Shown piece by piece: positions 15,177 through 24,212 of a stretch of DNA of 38,994 nt. The notes under the pieces are model-generated. The model saw only the letters and a list, made by a program, of their open reading frames with translations. It did no database searches and was not told where the DNA came from. This DNA comes from Pseudomonadota bacterium (GTDB lineage: Bacteria > Pseudomonadota > Gammaproteobacteria > Burkholderiales > Ga0077523), in assembly GCA_963205165.1 (NCBI GenBank), contig CAUJJX010000301.1, positions 1 through 38,994 on the forward strand, written 5' to 3'. The translations under genes and the position numbers were made by a program. How positions within the stretch are numbered: position 1 is the first letter of the stretch; every line of letters begins with the position of its first letter.

Positions 15177-17771
15177 TTACAGGCGACCCTCGACCCACGC
15201 GGTGACCGATGCGAGCGCAGCATCGAGCTTCGCGACGTCGGTCCCGCCGCCCTGCGCGAGTTCCGGACGGCCGCCGCCCTTGCCACCCACCTGCGAAGCG
15301 ACGTGGCCGACGAGATCACCGGCCTTCACCTTGCCAGCGAGATCAGCCGTGACACCGGCGATCAGCGTGACCTTGTCGGCACCCTCGGCACTCGCGAGCA
15401 TCACGATCGCGGAACCGAGCTTGTCCTTCAGCTTGTCGATCGTCTCGCGGAGCGCCTTGGCGTCGGCGCCGTCGAGCTTCGCGACGAGCAGCTTCCCGCC
15501 GTTGACGTCGCGCGCGGCACTCACGAGATCGTCGCCCTGCGAGGCGGCGACCTTCGACTTCAGCCGGGCGAGTTCCTTCTCGAGCGACTTCACATGATCG
15601 AGCGTCTGCGCGAGCTTCGCTCCGATCTCGGGCGTCGGCGCGCGCAGCATGACGGCGATCTCGCCCAGTTGACGTTCCTGGCTGCGGGCGTATTCGAGTG
15701 CGCCGTCGGCCGTCACGGCCTCGATGCGGCGGATGCCTGCCGCGACGCCGGATTCGGCGACGATCTTGAAGCTGCCGATGTCGCCGCTGCGCTGCACGTG
15801 CGTGCCGCCGCAGAGTTCGGTGGAGAAGTCGCCCATGCCGATCACGCGGACCTCGTCGCCGTACTTCTCGCCGAATAGCGCCATCGCACCGGCCTTGATC
15901 GCGTCGTCGTACTTCATCAGGCGGGCTTCGACCGGGACGTTGCGGCGGATCTCCTGGTTGACGAGGTCCTCGACCCTGGCGAGTTCCTCGGCCGTCACCT
16001 GCTGCGTGTGGCTGAAGTCGAAGCGCGTGCGCTGCGCGTCGACGAGCGAGCCGCGCTGCGCGACGTGCGAACCCAGCACTTCCCGCAGCGCCGCGTGCAT
16101 CAGGTGCGTCGCGGAATGGTTGTACGCGGCGCGGTGACGCTGCTTCGCGTCGACCTGCGCCGTGACGCGATCACCGACCGCGAGGCGCCCGGCCTCGACG
16201 CGACCGTGATGACCGAAGACGGTCGCCTGGATCTTCAGCGTGTCGGCCACGTCGAACGCGGCGCTGCCGGACACGATCTGGCCGGCATCGCCGACCTGGC
16301 CGCCGGACTCCGCGTAGAAGGGCGTGCGATCGAGCACGACGACGGCGCTGTCACCGGCCTCGACCTGCTGCACGGAACTGCCGTCGCGGTAGATCGCGAG
16401 GACTTCGGCGTCGACGCGGAGCGTGTCGTAGCCGTGGAATTCGGTCGCCTGGCCCGTGTAGTCGACGGCCGTCTGCATCGTGAAGCGCGAGGCGGCGCGG
16501 GCGCGGTTGCGCTGCTGCTCCATCTCGGCCTCGAAGCCGGCGAAGTCGACGGTGAAGCCGCGTTCGCGCGCGATGTCGGCCGTGAGGTCGAGCGGGAATC
16601 CGTACGTGTCGTAGAGCTTGAACACGGTGGACCCGTCGAGCATGCGGTCCTCCTTCTGCATCGCGCCTTCGAGCACGGCCATGCCGTGTTCGAGCGTCTC
16701 GGCGAAGCGTTCCTCCTCCTGCTTCAGCACCTGCTCCACGCGCCCCTGCGCGGCGACGAGTTCCGGATACGCCTCGCCCATCACGCGCGCGAGATCGGCG
16801 ACGAGCGTGTGGAAGAAGGGCTTGCTCTGGCCGAGCTTGTAGCCGTGACGGATCGCGCGACGGATGATCCGGCGGAGCACGTAGCCGCGTCCTTCGTTGC
16901 CGGGGATCACGCCGTCGGTGATCAGGAAGCTGCACGCACGGATGTGGTCGGCGACGACCTTCAGCGAATTGTTGTCGAGGTCGTCGACGCCGGTCGCGCG
17001 GGCAGCTGCGGCAATGAGTTCCTGGAAGAGATCGATGTCGTAGTTGGAATGCACGCCCTGCATCACGGCGCTGATGCGTTCGAGCCCCATGCCGGTGTCG
17101 ACGGACGGCTTGGGCAGCGGATGCAGCACGCCCTTCTCGTCGCGGTTGAACTGCATGAACACGAGGTTCCAGATCTCGATGTAGCGGTCGCCGTCGGCGT
17201 CTTCGGACCCGGGCGGACCGCCGGCGACGTCGGCGCCGTGGTCATAGAAGATCTCGGTGCAGTAGCCGCAGGGGCCCGTGTCACCCATCTGCCAGAAGTT
17301 GTCGTTCGTCGCGAGGCGCACGAGACGATCGGCCGGCACCTTGATGTCCTCCAGCCAGATCTTCGCGGCGCCGTCGTCGTCGGCGTGGACCGTCACCCAG
17401 AGGCGGTTCTTCGGGAGGCCGAGTTCCTCGGTGAGGAAGCCCCACGCGAACTCGATCGCCTCGCGCTTGAAGTAGTCCCCGAAGCTGAAGTTGCCGAGCA
17501 TCTCGAAGAACGTGTGGTGCCGCGCCGTGTAGCCGACGTTCTCGAGGTCGTTGTGCTTGCCGCCGGCTCGCACGCAGCGCTGCGACGAGGTCGCGCGGCT
17601 GTACGGGCGGCGATCCTGGCCGAGGAAGACGTCCTTGAACTGGACCATCCCGGCGTTCGTGAAGAGCAGCGTCGGATCGTTGCCGGGCACGAGCGGCGAG
17701 GACGAAACCACGGCATGGCCCTGGCGGCGGAAGTACTCGAGGAAGCGGTGACGGATTTCGCTGCTTTTCAT
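15177..17771 (-). CDS. alaS: Alanyl-tRNA synthetase
   Basis: The 864-residue class II synthetase charges tRNA-Ala. The order is catalytic core ([21 protein letters not shown] near residue 30, then [20 protein letters not shown]), tRNA-binding helices, the editing domain with zinc ligands in [11 protein letters not shown] and CGGTHV that removes mischarged Ser/Gly, and the C-terminal oligomerisation (C-Ala) domain with the glycine-rich [16 protein letters not shown] segment. The length is slightly under the E. coli 876 residues and nothing is missing. It follows recX with a 148-base gap, as in many betaproteobacteria and gammaproteobacteria (recA-recX-alaS). Confidence 0.98.
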   Translation of the reverse strand: MKSSEIRHRFLEYFRRQGHAVVSSSPLVPGNDPTLLFTNAGMVQFKDVFLGQDRRPYSRATSSQRCVRAGGKHNDLENVGYTARHHTFFEMLGNFSFGDYFKREAIEFAWGFLTEELGLPKNRLWVTVHADDDGAAKIWLEDIKVPADRLVRLATNDNFWQMGDTGPCGYCTEIFYDHGADVAGGPPGSEDADGDRYIEIWNLVFMQFNRDEKGVLHPLPKPSVDTGMGLERISAVMQGVHSNYDIDLFQELIAAAARATGVDDLDNNSLKVVADHIRACSFLITDGVIPGNEGRGYVLRRIIRRAIRHGYKLGQSKPFFHTLVADLARVMGEAYPELVAAQGRVEQVLKQEEERFAETLEHGMAVLEGAMQKEDRMLDGSTVFKLYDTYGFPLDLTADIARERGFTVDFAGFEAEMEQQRNRARAASRFTMQTAVDYTGQATEFHGYDTLRVDAEVLAIYRDGSSVQQVEAGDSAVVVLDRTPFYAESGGQVGDAGQIVSGSAAFDVADTLKIQATVFGHHGRVEAGRLAVGDRVTAQVDAKQRHRAAYNHSATHLMHAALREVLGSHVAQRGSLVDAQRTRFDFSHTQQVTAEELARVEDLVNQEIRRNVPVEARLMKYDDAIKAGAMALFGEKYGDEVRVIGMGDFSTELCGGTHVQRSGDIGSFKIVAESGVAAGIRRIEAVTADGALEYARSQERQLGEIAVMLRAPTPEIGAKLAQTLDHVKSLEKELARLKSKVAASQGDDLVSAARDVNGGKLLVAKLDGADAKALRETIDKLKDKLGSAIVMLASAEGADKVTLIAGVTADLAGKVKAGDLVGHVASQVGGKGGGRPELAQGGGTDVAKLDAALASVTAWVEGRL

Positions 17772-17919
17772 GGTCGGTCGATGAGCGTTCGGGAAGTCGG
17801 TCGGAGGGGCGAAGGTTCGTAGGGCAAGGGGTCGGAGCGCCGTTGGCGCGCCGGGCGCCGAAGGATAGCGCCTGGATGCGCATTTTCGTGAATTGCGCGG
17901 CGGATCGGGCGGCCCCGCA

Positions 17920-18444
17920 TCAGGTGTCGTCGTCGGCCACGGTGCGGATCACGCGCCGGATCACGCCGGGCGAGAACCCGCGGTTCTGGAGATAGCGCCC
18001 CTGCCGGGCGTACTCCGCGGCGTCGGCAGGTGGCTGCGGAAACTTGCGGCGGAGCACAGCGAGCGCCTGGGCAGGTTCGTCGGCCTTCGCGGTGGCGATG
18101 ACCTCCTCGGAGTCGGCGGCCGGGACTCCGCGCATCGCGAGGTCACGGGCGAGCCGCAGCGGGCCGTGGCGCCCGGCCGCGCGGCGACCGAGCTGTTCGG
18201 CGACGCGGGCATCGGAGATGAAGCCGAGCCGTTCGAGATCGTCGAGGAGGGCGGGGATGTCGTCGCCCTCCTCCGCGTGGCGCTGGAGCTTGCGCGCCAG
18301 CTCGACGCGACCGTGGTCCCGGCGGGCGAGCAGGCCGAGCGCACGGTTGCGGAGGGAGATTCCACCTCCGGACGGGCGACCTCCGCCACTACCGGACAGG
18401 CGTCCATCGCCACTACCGGACAGACGCCCTCGGCCCCCGGTCAA
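17920..18444 (-). CDS. recX: RecX regulatory protein with Gly/Ser-rich N-terminal repeat
   Basis: RecX caps RecA filaments and limits RecA activity. The helical three-repeat core is clear from about residue 30: [21 protein letters not shown], then [13 protein letters not shown] and the end [14 protein letters not shown]. The start is uncertain. TTG 18444, overlapping the recA stop (ATTGA), is the best in-frame choice and gives 174 residues. Between it and the core lies a low-complexity repeat ([23 protein letters not shown]) encoded by a 24-bp tandem repeat, which I would not expect in RecX. If translation began later, the repeat would be untranslated spacer. Overlap with recA implies coupling. 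Confidence 0.88.
   Translation of the reverse strand: MTGGRGRLSGSGDGRLSGSGGGRPSGGGISLRNRALGLLARRDHGRVELARKLQRHAEEGDDIPALLDDLERLGFISDARVAEQLGRRAAGRHGPLRLARDLAMRGVPAADSEEVIATAKADEPAQALAVLRRKFPQPPADAAEYARQGRYLQNRGFSPGVIRRVIRTVADDDT
18363..18434. repeat. 24-bp tandem repeat, three units, in the recX 5' end
   Basis: Units start at 18363, 18387 and 18411. Units 2 and 3 share CACTACCGGACAG and unit 1 has CACCTCCGGACGG. The period of 24 keeps the recX frame and encodes an 8-residue Gly/Ser/Arg unit. Confidence 0.85.
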
Positions 18445-19463
18445 TCTTCCTCGGCCGTTTCTTCGGCGAGCGGCGCGACACCGACCGCTTCGCGGATCTT
18501 CTGCTCGATCTCGCGGGCGACGTCGGGGTGCGTCTTGAGGAACTCGCGGGCGTTGTCCTTGCCCTGGCCGATCTTCTCGCCGTTGTAGGCGTACCACGCA
18601 CCGGACTTGTCGACGAACTTGTTGATCACGCCCAGTTCGATGATCTCGCCCTCGCGGGAGATGCCCTCGCCGTAGAGGATGTCGAAGTCGGCGGTGCGGA
18701 ACGGCGGCGCGACCTTGTTCTTCACGACCTTGCAGCGGGTCTCGCTGCCGATGACTTCCTCGCCCTTCTTGATCGCGCCGGTGCGGCGGATGTCGATGCG
18801 GACCGACGCGTAGAACTTCAGCGCGTTGCCGCCGGTGGTCGTCTCGGGGTTGCCGAACATCACGCCGATCTTCATCCGGATCTGGTTGATGAAGATGACC
18901 ATCGTGTTCGAGCGCTTGATGTTGCCGGTCAGCTTGCGCAGCGCCTGGCTCATGAGTCGCGCCTGGAGGCCGGGGAGCTGGTCGCCCATCTCGCCCTCGA
19001 TCTCGGCCTTCGGCGTCAGCGCCGCGACCGAGTCGATCACCACGATGTCGACGGAGCCCGAGCGAACGAGCATGTCGGCGATCTCGAGGGCCTGTTCGCC
19101 GTTGTCGGGCTGGGAGATCAGGAGGTCTTCGACCTTAACGCCGAGCTTGCGGGCGTACTGCGGATCGAGTGCGTGCTCGGCGTCGATGAAGGCCGCCGTG
19201 CCGCCGACCTTCTGGGCCTCGGCGATGACCTGGAGCGTGAGCGTCGTCTTGCCGGAGGACTCCGGACCGTAGATCTCGATGATCCGGCCGCGCGGGAAGC
19301 CGCCGATGCCGAGCGCCAGATCGAGGCCCAGCGAGCCCGTCGAGATGACCTGGATGTCCTGGCTCACGTCGTTCTCGCCGAGCCGCATGATGGAACCCTT
19401 GCCGAACTGCTTCTCGATCTGCGAGAGGGCCGCAGCCAGCGCCTTGCTCTTGTTGTCGTCCAT
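18441..19463 (-). CDS. recA: Recombinase RecA
   Basis: The 340-residue recombinase forms filaments on ssDNA, drives strand exchange and promotes LexA self-cleavage in the SOS response. Walker A is GPESSGKT (66-73), Walker B lies in [12 protein letters not shown], and DNA-binding loops L1 ([20 protein letters not shown]) and L2 ([18 protein letters not shown]) are standard. The C-terminus is acidic (EETAEED), which normally tempers DNA binding. ATG 19463 has GGAAAA just upstream. A degenerate SOS-box-like site overlaps the likely -10 (19498-19513). It diverges from the kinase-HDOD gene and is followed by recX. Confidence 0.99.
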   Translation of the reverse strand: MDDNKSKALAAALSQIEKQFGKGSIMRLGENDVSQDIQVISTGSLGLDLALGIGGFPRGRIIEIYGPESSGKTTLTLQVIAEAQKVGGTAAFIDAEHALDPQYARKLGVKVEDLLISQPDNGEQALEIADMLVRSGSVDIVVIDSVAALTPKAEIEGEMGDQLPGLQARLMSQALRKLTGNIKRSNTMVIFINQIRMKIGVMFGNPETTTGGNALKFYASVRIDIRRTGAIKKGEEVIGSETRCKVVKNKVAPPFRTADFDILYGEGISREGEIIELGVINKFVDKSGAWYAYNGEKIGQGKDNAREFLKTHPDVAREIEQKIREAVGVAPLAEETAEED

Positions 19464-19497
19464 GTTTTCCGGGAGAGAGTCGATGATCTTTCGAGGG

Positions 19498-19513
19498 CCG
19501 GATTATCGCACAG
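19498..19513 (-). promoter_or_regulatory. Possible recA -10 overlapping a degenerate LexA box
   Basis: On the recA strand the site reads CTG, ten bases, then CGG; the proteobacterial LexA box is CTG-N10-CAG, so one arm has one mismatch. The internal GATAAT (19502-19507) could be the -10. No strong -35 is seen. The site starts 35 bases before the recA ATG. Confidence 0.35.
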
Positions 19514-19623
19514 GGCCTCCGCGGGACATGGGCGCCAATTTCCCCTTTTTTCAAGCACCTGCCGCCGTTGCGACGACTTGTGCGCGGCACGCATCCGGGA
19601 TAAAGAAGCGCCGGATCCTGCCG

Positions 19624-22041
19624 ATGTCAGCGCCCATGGCATCCGCTCCCCAGACCACCAGAAACATCGGCCGATTCGAGGTCGTCCAGCCGCTCGGGCG
19701 AGGCATGCAGGGCAGCGTCTGGCTCGCGCACGACCCGCAGCTGAAGCGCGAGGTCGCGATCAAGACGATCGACGTCGACGCCAGCACGAACCCGGCAGCC
19801 GTCCGCACGCTCCTGGAAGAAGCCGTGATGGCGAGCCGCCTCGTCCACCCCGGCCTCGTGACCCTATTCGACGCCGGCCGCGACGGCGACAAGCCCTACC
19901 TCGTCTTCGAGTACGTCCCCGGACGCACCCTCGCGACCGTCATCCGCGACGACGGGCGCATCGCGCCGCTCGCTGCCGCGCGCTACACGCTCCAGATGCT
20001 CCAGGCCGTCGAGTTCGCGCACCGCAAGGGCGTCGTGCACCGCGACCTGAAGCCGGCGAACGTGATGATCGCGGCCGACGACATCGCCCGGATCATGGAC
20101 TTCGGCATCGCGTCGCTCGTCTCGGGCGTCGATCCGGCGGACACCGGCTTCCACGGCACGCCCGCCTACACGGCGCCCGAGTACGTGACGAGCCGCGAGT
20201 TCTCGCCGCGCTCCGACGTGTTCTCGATCGGCCTCATGCTCCACGAGATGCTGACCGGCGAACCGGCGATCAGCGGTTCGACCGTCTTCGAGGTCCTCCA
20301 CAAGATCGCGAACGTCCCGTTCACGCCGCCGTCCGGGAAGGCTGCCGAGGTGGACGAAGTGCTGGACGGCATCGTGATGCGCGCGCTCGCGAAGGACCCC
20401 ACGCTGCGCTACGCCTCGGCCCAGGAGATGGCGGATGCCATCGAGGACTACCTGCGCCCGGCGAAGACCGCGACCGCGATCGAGCATGACGGCAGCGACG
20501 GCACGCTCGAGTTCCTGCTGCGCCGCATCCGGCTGAAGAACGATTTCCCCGCGCTGTCGAACACGATCACGTCGGTGACGAAGGCGATCTCGGCCGACAA
20601 GCAGGGGCTCGCCACGCTCGCGAGCGCGATCCTCAAGGACTTCGCGATCACCAACAAGCTGCTGAAGCTCGTGAACTCGGCGCACTACGGCCAGCTCCGC
20701 GGCGGCGTGTCGACCGTGACCCGCGCGATCATGGTGCTCGGCTTCGACCAGGTCCGGTCGATGGCGGTCGGGCTCATGCTGTTCGATCACCTGCAGAACC
20801 GCTCGCAGGCGGCCGGCCTCCGTGACGAGATCATCGCGGGCTACTTCGGCGCCCTCCTCGCACGGTCGCTCGCGACGCCCGCGGGCGTGCGCGACAGCGA
20901 GGAAGCCTTCATCGCCGCGCTGTTCCACAACCTCGGGCGCCTGCTCACCGCGTTCTACTTCCACGAGGAACACGCGGAGATCATGAAGAGCCTGCAGCAG
21001 GGCGGCGACGAACGCGAGGTCGCGATCGCGCTGCTCGGTTCGCCGCTCGACGAACTCGGCGCCGGTGTCGCCCGGAGCTGGAAGTTCCCCGAGGAAATAA
21101 TCGCGAGCATGCAGCCCGTCGTCGGCAAGACGCTCGAACCGCCGCCGACCGAGGCCGAGCGGATGCGCATGCTCGCGAGCCTGGTCCGCGGGATCGTCGA
21201 CGCCGTGCGCTTCACGCCCGACCAGCTCCGCGGCCGCAAGGTCCTCGAGATCGAGCAGCGCTTCGCGCCGGCGCTCGGCGTGAACCAGAGCCAGATCCTG
21301 ACGGCCGTCGCGAAGGCCGTGCGCGACGTGTCCGCCGACGCGTCGGTGCTCGGCATGAAGACCGGCGCCAGCCCGTTCTTCGCGCGCGCCGTCGCGTGGA
21401 CGCAGCACCTGTCCGGCGACCGCGTCCCGGACGAGGCGCAGAACACGATTGCCGGCACCGTGCTGGACAGCAGCGAACTGCTCGTCGAGAGCGAGGCGAC
21501 CGACGGCACGGCGATCGCGGCGAACCGCAAGGCCGCGCTGACGGCCGGCATCCAGGACATCACGAATGTGCTGGTCGGCAAGTATCAGATGAACGACGTC
21601 CTGCGGATGGTCGTCGAGACGATGTACCGCGGCGCCGGCTTCTCGCGCGTGCTGCTGCTGATCCGGGACGCCGCGAGCAACTCGCTCAAGACGCGCATGG
21701 GTCTCGGCACCGACATCGAATCGATCCTGCGCAAGGGCTTCTCGATCCCGCTGGCACCGGCGAAGGACGTCTTCCACGCCGTGCTGGCTCAGGGAATCGA
21801 CCTCTTCATCGAGGACGCGAACAGCCCGAAGGTGCGTGACCACGTCCCGCGCTGGTACCGGCAGTCGCTGAACGCGCATTCGTTCGCGCTGTTCCCGGTG
21901 ATGGTCGGCAAGACGTCCGTCGCGCTGCTGTACGGCGACAGCCCGGATCCGGGCCAGCTCGCGTTCACTCCCGAGGAGCTGTCGCTCCTGAAGACCCTGC
22001 GGAACCAGGCCGTCATGGCGATCCGCGCACCCTCCAGCTGA
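19624..22041 (+). CDS. Ser/Thr protein kinase-HDOD-GAF fusion
   Basis: The 805-residue protein has three parts. Residues about 18-275 are a Hanks-type kinase with the glycine loop GRGMQGSV, ATP lysine K47 (VAIKTI), HRDLKPAN (H139-R140-D141), DFG at 159-161 and APE in the activation segment; all catalytic residues are intact. Residues about 290-490 are an HDOD domain (LLKLVNSAHYGQLRGG, VLGFDQVRSM, AALFHNLGRLL). Residues about 640-800 are a GAF domain (VLRMVVETMYRGAGFSRVLLLIRD start). No membrane segment is seen, so it is probably cytosolic. The GAF domain may sense a small ligand, and HDOD domains mediate protein interactions. It begins at ATG 19624 (19636 also possible) and is followed after 10 bases by a cyclase-FHA gene, suggesting a shared pathway. 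Confidence 0.93.
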   Translation: MSAPMASAPQTTRNIGRFEVVQPLGRGMQGSVWLAHDPQLKREVAIKTIDVDASTNPAAVRTLLEEAVMASRLVHPGLVTLFDAGRDGDKPYLVFEYVPGRTLATVIRDDGRIAPLAAARYTLQMLQAVEFAHRKGVVHRDLKPANVMIAADDIARIMDFGIASLVSGVDPADTGFHGTPAYTAPEYVTSREFSPRSDVFSIGLMLHEMLTGEPAISGSTVFEVLHKIANVPFTPPSGKAAEVDEVLDGIVMRALAKDPTLRYASAQEMADAIEDYLRPAKTATAIEHDGSDGTLEFLLRRIRLKNDFPALSNTITSVTKAISADKQGLATLASAILKDFAITNKLLKLVNSAHYGQLRGGVSTVTRAIMVLGFDQVRSMAVGLMLFDHLQNRSQAAGLRDEIIAGYFGALLARSLATPAGVRDSEEAFIAALFHNLGRLLTAFYFHEEHAEIMKSLQQGGDEREVAIALLGSPLDELGAGVARSWKFPEEIIASMQPVVGKTLEPPPTEAERMRMLASLVRGIVDAVRFTPDQLRGRKVLEIEQRFAPALGVNQSQILTAVAKAVRDVSADASVLGMKTGASPFFARAVAWTQHLSGDRVPDEAQNTIAGTVLDSSELLVESEATDGTAIAANRKAALTAGIQDITNVLVGKYQMNDVLRMVVETMYRGAGFSRVLLLIRDAASNSLKTRMGLGTDIESILRKGFSIPLAPAKDVFHAVLAQGIDLFIEDANSPKVRDHVPRWYRQSLNAHSFALFPVMVGKTSVALLYGDSPDPGQLAFTPEELSLLKTLRNQAVMAIRAPSS

Positions 22042-22051
22042 GAGCACCGGC

Positions 22052-22957
22052 ATGACTGCAGACGTGGCGACCTTGGATACGACCCGACCGATGACGGTCC
22101 TGTTCGTCGATGTGGCGGGCAGTACCCGACTGTACGAGACGCTCGGCGACGACGAGGCGCTGCGACGCGTCCGGGCCTGCCTCGATGTCGCGACGGAGGC
22201 CACGACCGAGCACGGTGGCACCGTCGTGAAGAACATCGGCGACGAGCTGCTGTGCACCTTCCCGGACAGCGGGTCCGCGCTGCTCGCGGCGTGCGCCATG
22301 CAGTCGCTGGTGCGCGCGCTGCCCGAGACCGGCGGCATCCGGAACATGTTCCGGATCGGCTTCCAGCACGGGCCTGTCCTGATGCGCGACGGCGATGCCT
22401 TCGGGGACACCGTGAACGTGGCGGCCCGCATCGTGGCCCTCGCCGCGGCGGGACAGATCCTCGTGGGCAGCGACGCGTGCGACACACTCCCGTCGCATCT
22501 AAAGTTCGGCATCCGGCCGCTCGGGCAGGCGACGATCCGCGGCCGCAGCGCCGAGGTGCGGCTCCACGAGATCGTGTGGGACATGGCGGCCGACCTGACG
22601 CAGGTCGCCGACGGCGCGACGCTCCGGGCACTGCCCAAGGCGCTGAGCATCGAACTCCAGTTCGGCACGCTCACGTGGCGCATCGAGCGCGGCGCCATCG
22701 CGATCGGCCGGGACCCCGGCAACGAGGTGGTACTGTCGACGAAACGTGCGTCGCGCAGCCACGCGCGCATCGAGGCCCGCGACGGCCGGTTCGTGCTGCG
22801 CGATTCGAGCACCAACGGGACCTTCGTCCAGCCCGCCGAGGGCGACGGGCGCCAGATCTGCCGCGACGAGACCGAACTCACCGGCAGCGGCTGCATCTAC
22901 TTCGGACACAAGCCCACCGACGAGGGTGTCGAGGGGATGACCTTCGCCATCGGGTGA
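22052..22957 (+). CDS. Soluble class III adenylate cyclase-FHA fusion
   Basis: The 301-residue protein joins an N-terminal class III cyclase (about 12-185) to a C-terminal FHA domain (about 205-295). Metal aspartates are D20 (FVDVAGST) and D64 (NIGDELL). K60 and the Asp in DAFGDTVN are adenine-selecting, and the VNVAAR Asn and Arg complete the site, so cAMP synthesis is expected. The FHA part has GRDPGNEV (R220), SRSHARIE and SSTNGTFV, the residues that read phosphothreonine. Known biology: FHA domains dock onto phosphorylated kinases or their substrates. Inference: the kinase encoded 10 bases upstream supplies that phosphothreonine and so positions or controls this cyclase. Confidence 0.93.
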   Translation: MTADVATLDTTRPMTVLFVDVAGSTRLYETLGDDEALRRVRACLDVATEATTEHGGTVVKNIGDELLCTFPDSGSALLAACAMQSLVRALPETGGIRNMFRIGFQHGPVLMRDGDAFGDTVNVAARIVALAAAGQILVGSDACDTLPSHLKFGIRPLGQATIRGRSAEVRLHEIVWDMAADLTQVADGATLRALPKALSIELQFGTLTWRIERGAIAIGRDPGNEVVLSTKRASRSHARIEARDGRFVLRDSSTNGTFVQPAEGDGRQICRDETELTGSGCIYFGHKPTDEGVEGMTFAIG

Positions 22958-22983
22958 CGCCCGCACCGGGAGCATCTCGCACC

Positions 22984-23193
22984 ATGCTCGACCTGCTGAC
23001 CGACCTGCTGTGGTGGTGCACCGACCGCACATGGCGCGGTCTGCGGATGCTGTCCGGCGACGACGCTTACGACCGCTATCTCGCGAATCTGGAGCGTCGC
23101 GACGACGGCACTACCCCGATCTCGCGCGGCGCCTTCCACGCGCAACAGCTCGACCGCAAATGGGAGCGCATCTTCGGCTGCGGCCGGGGCTGA
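22984..23193 (+). CDS. YbdD/YjiX-like small protein, variant C-terminus
   Basis: The 69-residue protein matches the YbdD/YjiX (DUF466) family: WRGLRMLSGDDAYDRYLANLERR, then a central SRGAFHAQQLDRKWERI. The usual ending is NRCC, present in the second family member at 37691-37870; here it is FGCGRG, with one cysteine left. It also has a longer, tryptophan-rich N-terminus (LLTDLLWWCTDRTW). Family members normally sit beside cstA/yjiY-type pyruvate transporters, but this copy is the third gene of the kinase/cyclase operon, 26 bases after the cyclase stop. Function unknown. Confidence 0.85.
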   Translation: MLDLLTDLLWWCTDRTWRGLRMLSGDDAYDRYLANLERRDDGTTPISRGAFHAQQLDRKWERIFGCGRG

Positions 23194-23196
23194 AGC

Positions 23197-23697
23197 TCAG
23201 GCGCCGGCCGGCGCCTCGCACAGCCGGATGACCCCGGCGAGCGCCTCGATCACCGTCTGCCGCCGCACGGCATCGCGATCACCCGCGAACCGGTACGTGC
23301 GCGCCTCGCGCGAACCGTCGCGCAGGCCCCATCCGATGCAGACCATCCCGACGGGCTTGGTGAGCGTGCCGCCCGTCGGCCCCGCGACACCGCTCACCGC
23401 GACGGCGATGTCCGATCGCAAGGCCCGCAGCGTGCCGTCGACCATCTCGAGCACCGTCGCTTCCGACACGGCACCGTGACGCAGCAGCGTCTCGGGCGAC
23501 ACGCCGAGCGCGGTCTGCTTCACGGCATTGCTGTACGTGATGAATCCGCCGTCGTACCAGCGGGAGCTGCCGGCGACCATCGTGACGGCGGCGCCGATCC
23601 AGCCGCCCGTGCACGATTCGGCGGTGGCGAGCACCGCACCGCGCGATACGAGCGCTGCACCGGTGCGTTCGGCGAGTGCGAGAAGTTCGGTATCCAT
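23197..23697 (-). CDS. pncC: CinA-type nicotinamide-nucleotide amidase
   Basis: The 166-residue protein is the stand-alone C-terminal CinA domain (PncC), which deamidates nicotinamide mononucleotide to nicotinate mononucleotide in pyridine nucleotide recycling. Seen: TAESCTGGWIGAAVT, the FITYSNAVK segment, and VSGVAGPTGGTLTKPVG. The N-terminal molybdopterin-like domain of long CinA proteins is absent, as usual in E. coli-type PncC. It starts 2 bases after the pgpA stop. Its stop lies 3 bases from the end of the convergent YbdD-like gene, leaving almost no room for a terminator. Confidence 0.94.
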   Translation of the reverse strand: MDTELLALAERTGAALVSRGAVLATAESCTGGWIGAAVTMVAGSSRWYDGGFITYSNAVKQTALGVSPETLLRHGAVSEATVLEMVDGTLRALRSDIAVAVSGVAGPTGGTLTKPVGMVCIGWGLRDGSREARTYRFAGDRDAVRRQTVIEALAGVIRLCEAPAGA

Positions 23698-23699
23698 GT

Positions 23700-24212
23700 T
23701 CAGAGTACGAGCGCCTTCCAGGCCGCGAGGACGAGCAACGTGTAGAGGGCCGCGACGAGATCGTCGAGCATGACGCCGAAGCCGCCGCCGACCGTGGCGT
23801 CGAGGTGGCGGATGTGCAGCGGCTTCCAGATATCGAACAGCCGGAACAGCAGGAAGCCCGCGACCTGCCAGACGAGCGTCTGCGGAATCATGAACAGCAC
23901 GATCATGAACGCGACGATCTCGTCGACGACGATGCCGCCGTGGTCGTGCACGCCGAGCGCGCGGCTCGTGCGCTCGCACGTCCAGATGCCGCCGAGGAAG
24001 GCCCCGACGAGCAGCAGCGCGTACCACCCGTCGGACAGCCGCGGATACGTGATCGCGAAGATCGGGATCGCCACGAGCGTGCCGAGCGTGCCGGGGCCGA
24101 ACCGCGACAGGCCGGAACCGAATCCGAACGCGATCAGGTGTGCCGGATGCGACAGCAGGAAGCGCAGGCTCGGACGCCGCGGTGGACGCATGTGGTACGT
24201 GTCGGCGCTCAT
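23700..24212 (-). CDS. pgpA: Phosphatidylglycerophosphatase A
   Basis: The 170-residue inner-membrane enzyme dephosphorylates phosphatidylglycerol phosphate to phosphatidylglycerol. Family motifs are GFGSGLSRFGPGTLGTL near the N-terminus, HDHGGIVVDEIVAF, and RLFDIWKPLHIRHLD. Three to four hydrophobic helices are evident. Its ATG overlaps the thiL stop by 4 bases, and thiL-pgpA-cinA is a common proteobacterial operon. Confidence 0.96.
   Translation of the reverse strand: MSADTYHMRPPRRPSLRFLLSHPAHLIAFGFGSGLSRFGPGTLGTLVAIPIFAITYPRLSDGWYALLLVGAFLGGIWTCERTSRALGVHDHGGIVVDEIVAFMIVLFMIPQTLVWQVAGFLLFRLFDIWKPLHIRHLDATVGGGFGVMLDDLVAALYTLLVLAAWKALVL

Noticed and set aside
19864..22896. 1010-residue open frame on the minus strand
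   Set aside because: It lies antisense to the kinase-HDOD-GAF and cyclase-FHA genes. The composition is Arg/Ala/Glu/His-rich without family motifs, the usual shadow of GC-rich coding DNA.
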